This document shows positions 58,480-64,000 of a DNA stretch of 64,000 nucleotides, piece after piece. The notes beneath the pieces are model-generated. The model saw only the letters and a list, made by a program, of their open reading frames with translations. It had not been told where the DNA came from and did not search any database. The position numbers and the translations under genes are program-made. Origin of the DNA: Siphonodentalium dalli (taxonomy: Eukaryota; Mollusca; Scaphopoda; Gadilida; Siphonodentaliidae); the NCBI GenBank assembly GCA_032622095.1, contig CP136065.1:115115195-115179194 (forward strand). Direction: 5' to 3'. Each line of letters begins with the position of its first letter. Positions within the stretch are counted from its first letter, which is position 1.

Positions 58480-60780
58480 GTCAGCTCGCCTTATGCTGAG
58501 TTTGGAAGCAGGATGACGGGAATGTGCGTTCTATATAGGGGATTTTATGGACCTCTCATGTATATATATATGGGGTTAGTCTGTCTCAAAACGTTTTCAG
58601 CTCAACTTGACAAAGTCATGGGTTGGTCCGTCGTCCGTCCGTCAACAATTTCCTTCAGCATACCCTACATCTTACATCTCTCATCCGATCGCCGGCGACC
58701 AGACTTATATAGATCTCCGGGGTGATATCTAGATGGGAGCCATCGATTTTTTTGTTTCGAAATTCACAAATAACACGGCCGCCAGCAGCCATCTTGGATT
58801 TCAAATTTGAATCGATCGGCACATCTTGCAGTCCGCATTAACTGGAGAACTGTTTGGAAAATTTACAAGATGTTTATGTTTATGATCACCTCTAGATGGG
58901 AGCTATCGAATTTGAACGAATTTCGTAGAAAAACACTTGCAGCCATTTTGGATTATACTTTTTGCATGACTAAATCATTGGCACACGAACAGACCACATC
59001 CTTTATCCGATCGTAACCAAACTTTGCATCGATCATTTGGACAACTATACTGGATAGGAGCCATCAAATGTTTCAGAATTTCGCTGAAAAAAAACATGGT
59101 CGCCAGCGGCCATCTTGAATTTTACTCTTTGCATGACTAAATAATTTGGCACACCTTATACATGCCAAATACTTCACCAGATCGTCACCAAACATCATAC
59201 GAATTTTCGGGGTGACTTTTAGATGGGAGCCATCGATTTTTGTTCCGAAATTCATTTAAAGGTACTCAATCCGTAAAGAGGGTCCCCATCTCAACAGATT
59301 CCAACAACAACATTCGGATCAGAGGGTTCTATATTACTATTTCTTTGGCTTTGGGGGTAAAAAATATTTGATTCGAGTCGAGGAACCCATCAAACAAAGC
59401 TCAGAGTTATTAGATATTGAATTTTGAAATTTGTTATTAACTCGAGATGAGTACTAATATCTGCCGTAATCTGCTCTGGATGTGTACTCCAAATCTATTC
59501 AAACAGACAAGGATGGATAACTCTAAAATCAAGTGGTAATTTTAACGCAATTTTGACTGAGTTCTGGGCCAGATAGTATTCCCGATAATGAAAAATAATA
59601 GATTTCTAAAATCGATATCTAACAAATCTGAGCTTTGATGGGTGACTTCCTCGACTCGAATCAAATATGTTTGACCCCCGAAGCCATTGAAATAGTAATT
59701 GAGAGGAGTTTTATCAGATTGAGTACCTTTAAAACATGACCGCCAGCAGCCCTCTTGTATTTCAAATTTGAATCCATTTACTGGATAATTGTTTAGAAAA
59801 TTTAGAGGCATGTGTAGGATCATCGTTAGATGGGAGCTATCGATTATAAAGATTGTCGATGAAAAACATGGCCGCCGGCATCCATATTGCATTTTACTCT
59901 TTGCGTGACTAAATCCTGTGGCACACCCTACATACGATATATATCCCTCATCCGATATTCACCAGACTTTATATGGGCGACCACTAGATGTGGGCCATAT
60001 TTTTCCCTAATTTCGTTGAAAAACAAGGCCGCCATTGGTCATTTTGGATGTTACTCTTTACATGACTAAATCCATTGGCACACCCTCCCTACAGACCACA
60101 CATCTCATCAGATCATCACCAAACTTCATATGGATCAAACTTGAACGCACCGGCATACGATGAAGCCCGAATTTATTGGATAATTGTTATTTTAAATTAA
60201 TAGGCATGTTTAGGGTCACCTCTAGATGGGAGTTAATTTGAATGATTTTCGATGAAAAACACAGCTGCCGGCAGTCATCTTGGATTTTAATCTTTGCATG
60301 ACTAAATACTTCGACACACCCAACATGCTTCATCCAATCGTCACCAAATTCCGATCTCCTGCGTGATCACTAAATGGGAACCACAATTGTTTTGTCTCCG
60401 AGTTTAGTTGAAAAGCATGGCCGCCAGCGGCCATCTTGGATTTTATTCTATTAATAAACCCTTCGCCATACTCTACATGCCTTGCACATACCTCATCCGA
60501 TTGTCACTAAATATTTCATATGGATCTTCGGGGTGACCACTTGATGGGATCCATCGATGTTTTCTAAATTTAATTTCGTCAATAAGCATGGCCACTAACG
60601 GCCATCTTGGATTTCATATTTGAATCCGTGCGCATACCCTGCAGCCAACATTTATTGGAGAACTGTTTTAATATGTACAGGCATGTGCAGGACCACTTCC
60701 AGATGGGACCTATCGAATTTGAACGATATTAATTGTTTTTAAATGGCTGACGGCAGCCATCTTGGAATCATCGCATCAAT
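58480..60780. repeat. Array of about 160-bp units with GGCCGCCAGCGGCCATCTTGG
   Basis: Ten recognisable CCATCTTGGATTT-type boxes (about 58790, 58942, 59108, 59745, 59879, 60040, 60273, 60429, 60600, 60755) alternate with AGATGGGAGCCATCGA and ATCCGATCGTCACCAAAC segments. Interrupted by family A copy 12 at 59260-59728. Frames within it are short and repetition-driven. Confidence 0.8.
59260..59728 (-). mobile_element. Family A MITE copy 12, inserted in the array
   Basis: AGGTACTCAATCCGTAAAGA after TTAA (59256-59259); AGATTGAGTACCT before TTAA (59729-59732). Symmetric subtype like copies 2, 4 and 5 but inverted; the antisense frame 59542-59892 is the same KGTQSDKTPLNYYFNGF reading. The array sequence on each side (GAAATTCAT / AACATGACCGCC) joins to a normal unit when the element is removed. 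Confidence 0.85.
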
Positions 60781-61750
60781 AAATAGTTTTAACATTTAAA
60801 CTTTCCGCATTTATTATCGCTGCACTGACTGTAATTTGGGACATTATCCCCTCTCCAAGTTGAGCTACAGTGTCATTGACACTTTCAATATGAAGAGCAG
60901 CGGTGTTATATATATGGGGTTTAGTGAGTCTCCGAGCTATATAGCGAACGTTTCTCCAAGAATGTTTTATGAAGGGCAGGGGTGTCTCATAGGGGGTTGT
61001 GGACCTCCCAATATATGGGAATTACTTTTTCCAAAAGACTTTTGTTTTCGAAAAAAGGGAAAGTGCACGAAAGCATGCACACCGCTGCATTCCGAGAACG
61101 TTGTATGTATTGGGAAGTACCGAATATTGACAATCGAATGATAATTGATGATCTCATCCGTCTCCATTAGCATCTTTGATGACACTGGAGAGTGCATCGG
61201 CATTTCCACAAACATATGCCACAATACCACTCCTTCGTCTCAATAGGTTATAATCGATTTCCTGTTTACGGTGGTATATAGTTGTGTCTATAAGTTATTT
61301 GTGATTAGGATAATCCATCGTCTGTGTTGTTTTACGAGAATATTCAACATAATTTGGCACCAGAAAATTTGACATGTAAAAAGCTGAGAGCAAGTCACTG
61401 TAGAGCAAGTCACTATATTTAATTTTAGGATCTTCATACTTCAAATTTCCAACTGTTGCATGTAATAGAACCTCGAATACTTTTTAAATGGAACCCAGCG
61501 TACGTTCCTGGTAATTTGTTTGCTTCAATATACGAAAACATCGCCCGACTACGAACCTTTATACAACTGATGTGACTTTAATAATCCACAGCTTTGCATG
61601 TGTAATGAATTTAGCTCAATACCACATCAAGCAGTATATATAGTGCAGTACACAATACTGAAGGCAGTAAATGAAACATATTTTTCTCCATGAAAATATG
61701 TTCATTATATGGTGCATGGGTGATTTGCGACAAGGTCAAGACAGTTTTTC
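60781..61750. other. No gene recognised
   Basis: Overlapping frames on both strands at 60836-61230 (101 and 87 codons) are not protein-like on inspection and no splice context supports them. Confidence 0.4.
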
Positions 61751-62315
61751 TAGATTATTATCTTGAGATAACGACATTTATCCGGAGTTACGTTTCTCGA
61801 GATATTATCTCGACATAACGCCATAACATCTTGAGATCTCGACTAACTTATCTCCAGATAATATCTCGGGTTACCGAGTTACGTTTCTAGAGATCTTTTT
61901 TGTGATAATAATATTCCAAAAGTACCTCCAAGCAGAATTATTTTTTTGTAGAAATGTTGCTGTTTATTGTTGTTGTTGTTGTTCTTTGTTGTTGTTGTTG
62001 TTGCTGTCGCAAGTTTTGACGGAAACAAGATATATGTTTTTCGATATTATTATCTTGAGATCTCGACATTTATCCTGAGTACGTTTCTCGAGATATTATC
62101 TCGACATAGCGCCATAACATCTTGAGATCTCGACTAATTATCTCCAGATAATATCTCGGGTTATCGAGTTACGTTTCTAGAGATATTTTTTGTAATAATA
62201 ATATTCCAAAAGTACCTCCAAGCAGAATTTTTTTTATAGAAATATTGCTGTTTATTGTTTTTTATTGTTGTTGTTGTTGTTGTTGCAAGTTTTGACGGAA
62301 ACAAGATATATGCTT
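61751..62315. repeat. About 285-bp tandem duplication with CTCGAGATATTATCTCGA and TTG microsatellite
   Basis: Copy 1 (61751-62040) and copy 2 (62041-62315) share CGAGATATTATCTCGACAT, CCATAACATCTTGAGATCTC, CCAAAAGTACCTCCAAGCAG and end GCAAGTTTTGACGGAAACAA. The left part is related to the palindromic interior of the element at 37587. (GTT)n tracts differ in length between the copies. Confidence 0.8.
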
Positions 62316-62650
62316 ATAATTGTTTATTGGATAATAGCCCAATATTCAGCGTGAATCAATTGTGAGACGCAATAACACAATGCAATACACTTTAACACAT
62401 AACTAAAAAAAATATATATAAGGTCAATATAAATAAATTGCTAAATTTACATCTAACTTTTTTTTAGAAAAATGGGGCGAGAGGGCGAATTTTATTTTTT
62501 TATACTTTATTCTACCTAACATAAATGACCATGGACAGTTCTAGATATTGAAGCAGTATCCTATCTTACATATTACAAGGTGAATTAGATTGTCCAATTT
62601 GATCAAAATAGACTGATTAATGGATCATTGCAATGTAATTTGATGATTAA

Positions 62651-62880
62651 CCCTTCCATGACTGGAGCTTCCTGATTTTTTTCGAAAAACCTGTGCCATA
62701 TATTGCATTCTCTTATATATGCGAGTCTCCCATAGGGCGCCTCGCATATATAAGAGAATGCATTGGCCTAACAATATTTACATTGATCTTGTAAGCCAGT
62801 GTACGCATATATATAAGAGAATACAATGGTATAATATCTTTAAATAATGCTGCACCAGAGCAGCTCCCGCCATGAAAGAG
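62651..62880. mobile_element. Family C MITE copy 2, TTAA-flanked
   Basis: CCCTTCCATGACTGGAGC / GCTCCCGCCATGAAAGAG inverted ends with TTAA on both sides (62647-62650, 62881-62884). It has one complete TATATATGCGAG...CTCGCATATATA hairpin (62708-62766) and a half copy (62808-62830), where the copy at 6019 has two complete hairpins. Confidence 0.8.
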
Positions 62881-62884
62881 TTAA

Positions 62885-64000
62885 GGCATGAGAAAAAAAA
62901 TTTGTATAAAAGATATGCAAATAAAAAAAAAATGAGGAGGGGACTAAAAATAGGGTCGGGAGGGGATGTAATTCAAGAATTTTTTTTATATATTGGCCTA
63001 AATAATATTATAAATAGTTATAATTATAAATAGTATAATATATACACGTTGGTCATCATTTACATAAAAACCGCCTGCTGAACGTAAAACGTTGCTGCGG
63101 TGTCATTGAACCATACCCCGGACTTTATATAGCAATGGGAATTGCCGCACCGTGCAGGGATACATAGTTTAATTAGCCACATATTATAGAGCTTGAGCTG
63201 CATGTAGACCCCCTCCACCTATGCGGATTTTTGGTGGTTATGGTATCTTTGTAGAACTATGTCAGTCCTTCAATTTGCCGGTTGTTTGCCATCTGGCTAT
63301 GGGTCTTTATATAGTTATCGGTCTTCGAATCCAAGATGGCTGCCAACATTGAATATCTGACCAGGTAAATTTCAATTCGCAATTACTTACGAAGTTTATG
63401 AGTTATTACGTCGAGCGATATGCCATTCTATTGATAATTGAGTACTCCTTATTTATATGTATGTATAAATTTCATATATAAAAAATGGCCGCCAAAATGG
63501 CCACCGGAAGTGGAAAATATGACACTTTTCACTAATATCTTCTATATCAGTTTCTGCTGTTTGGAACTGTTCGAGAATTGTCACTTTATTTTGTATATTT
63601 TATATTAACTGATCATTGGGGCAATGAAATAAGAAATTGTTTGGGTCCTAGCCCCTTCTGATGCTTGAAAAGAAAATATTTCGGAATGCGGTATAAATTT
63701 TCACACAAAAATCACAATTAGGATTCTAGTCACATTTCAAACAGGAATGAGCAGAACTGTGTTATGTAACCGAGGCATACCATTTTAACCGTGAATATAC
63801 CAAGTCATTGGAACCAAAATTGTTACTTAATTAGTTACTTAATTGCTCAAAATGGCCACCAAAATGGCCACCAAAATGGCCTCCAAAATATGAAAAATTG
63901 TAAATATTTCCCCAGCGCTCCATGCAATCGCTTACAAGTTGTGGTTGATGAATAAAATTGGCTATTCTGCCTATTATCCGTTGAAAAGCAACACGTCTGA
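62885..64000. other. No gene recognised; ATGGCC(A/G)CCAAA repeats
   Basis: AAAATGGCCGCCAAAATGG (63483) and three ACCAAAATGGCC repeats (63850-63890) resemble the units of the CCATCTTGG array in reverse. No exon or RNA gene is seen. Confidence 0.4.

Noticed and set aside
61965-62003. (GTT)n tract as a functional element
   Set aside because: A simple microsatellite whose length differs between the two copies of the tandem duplication.
1-64000. tRNA or rRNA genes
   Set aside because: I looked for GGTTCRAATCC-type arms and conserved rRNA words and found no candidate with a plausible fold.

Overview
This is a eukaryotic, AT-rich, intron- and repeat-dominated window, almost certainly nuclear DNA of a marine invertebrate. 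The repeat vocabulary (GTCCGTCC-type elements ending in CTAG, AAGGTCAAGGTCA-rich Helitron-like elements, GGCCGCC/CCATCTTGG arrays, a jockey/CR1-like LINE) suggests a lophotrochozoan such as a mollusc, but the species cannot be fixed from this sequence alone. There are no operons, Shine-Dalgarno-led genes, tRNA or rRNA genes that I can see.

Only one host gene is well supported. Four exons at 2-51, 498-625, 4314-4342 and 6426-6497 (+ strand) join in frame across consensus GT-AG junctions and give the last 92 residues of a protein with a lysine-rich, NLS-like stretch and a C-terminal run of five aspartates. Its 5' part lies outside the window and I do not recognise the family. Its last intron carries a TTAA-flanked MITE with nested hairpins.

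From about 7.5 kb on, the window is a mosaic of non-autonomous mobile elements and tandem repeats. At least four MITE families are flanked by TTAA, the target-site signature of the piggyBac superfamily: family A (ends AGGTACTCAATCCGA / AGATGCATAATCCGA, 12 copies), family B (ends AGGCCCACTTAATTTT, 3 full copies plus a fragment), family C (ends CCCTT, 2 copies with TATATATGCGAG hairpins) and family D (ends CTCTTTCACTGCC, 2 copies). At 18.5-20.86 kb one B and three A copies are strung together, each pair sharing a single TTAA. Helitron-like elements (5' TC, 3' hairpin plus CTAG, inserted between A and T) lie at 8.8-9.45, 10.97-11.71, 18.92-19.61, 41.58-44.26 and 48.88-49.76 kb; the third interrupts the B copy without a target duplication. 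A Tc1/mariner-like fold-back family (CAGTAATG ends, TA target) occurs at 30.8-33.7 kb inside a roughly 1.07 kb tandem duplication whose second copy carries 310 bp more.

Tandem arrays include a 22-bp TTGATTAATCAA satellite (17.8-18.4 kb), arrays of roughly 161 bp (13.9-14.8 kb), 144 bp (15.2-16.0 kb), 381 bp (28.0-28.8 kb) and 145 bp (42.9-44.2 kb), a decayed 18-20 bp array (40.4-41.3 kb), and a roughly 160-bp CCATCTTGG array (58.7-60.8 kb). The only long protein-coding remnant besides the host gene is a decayed, 5'-truncated LINE reverse transcriptase at 54.2-56.3 kb. No intact transposase or Rep/helicase is visible, so the many MITEs and Helitron-like copies must have been mobilised from elsewhere in the genome.
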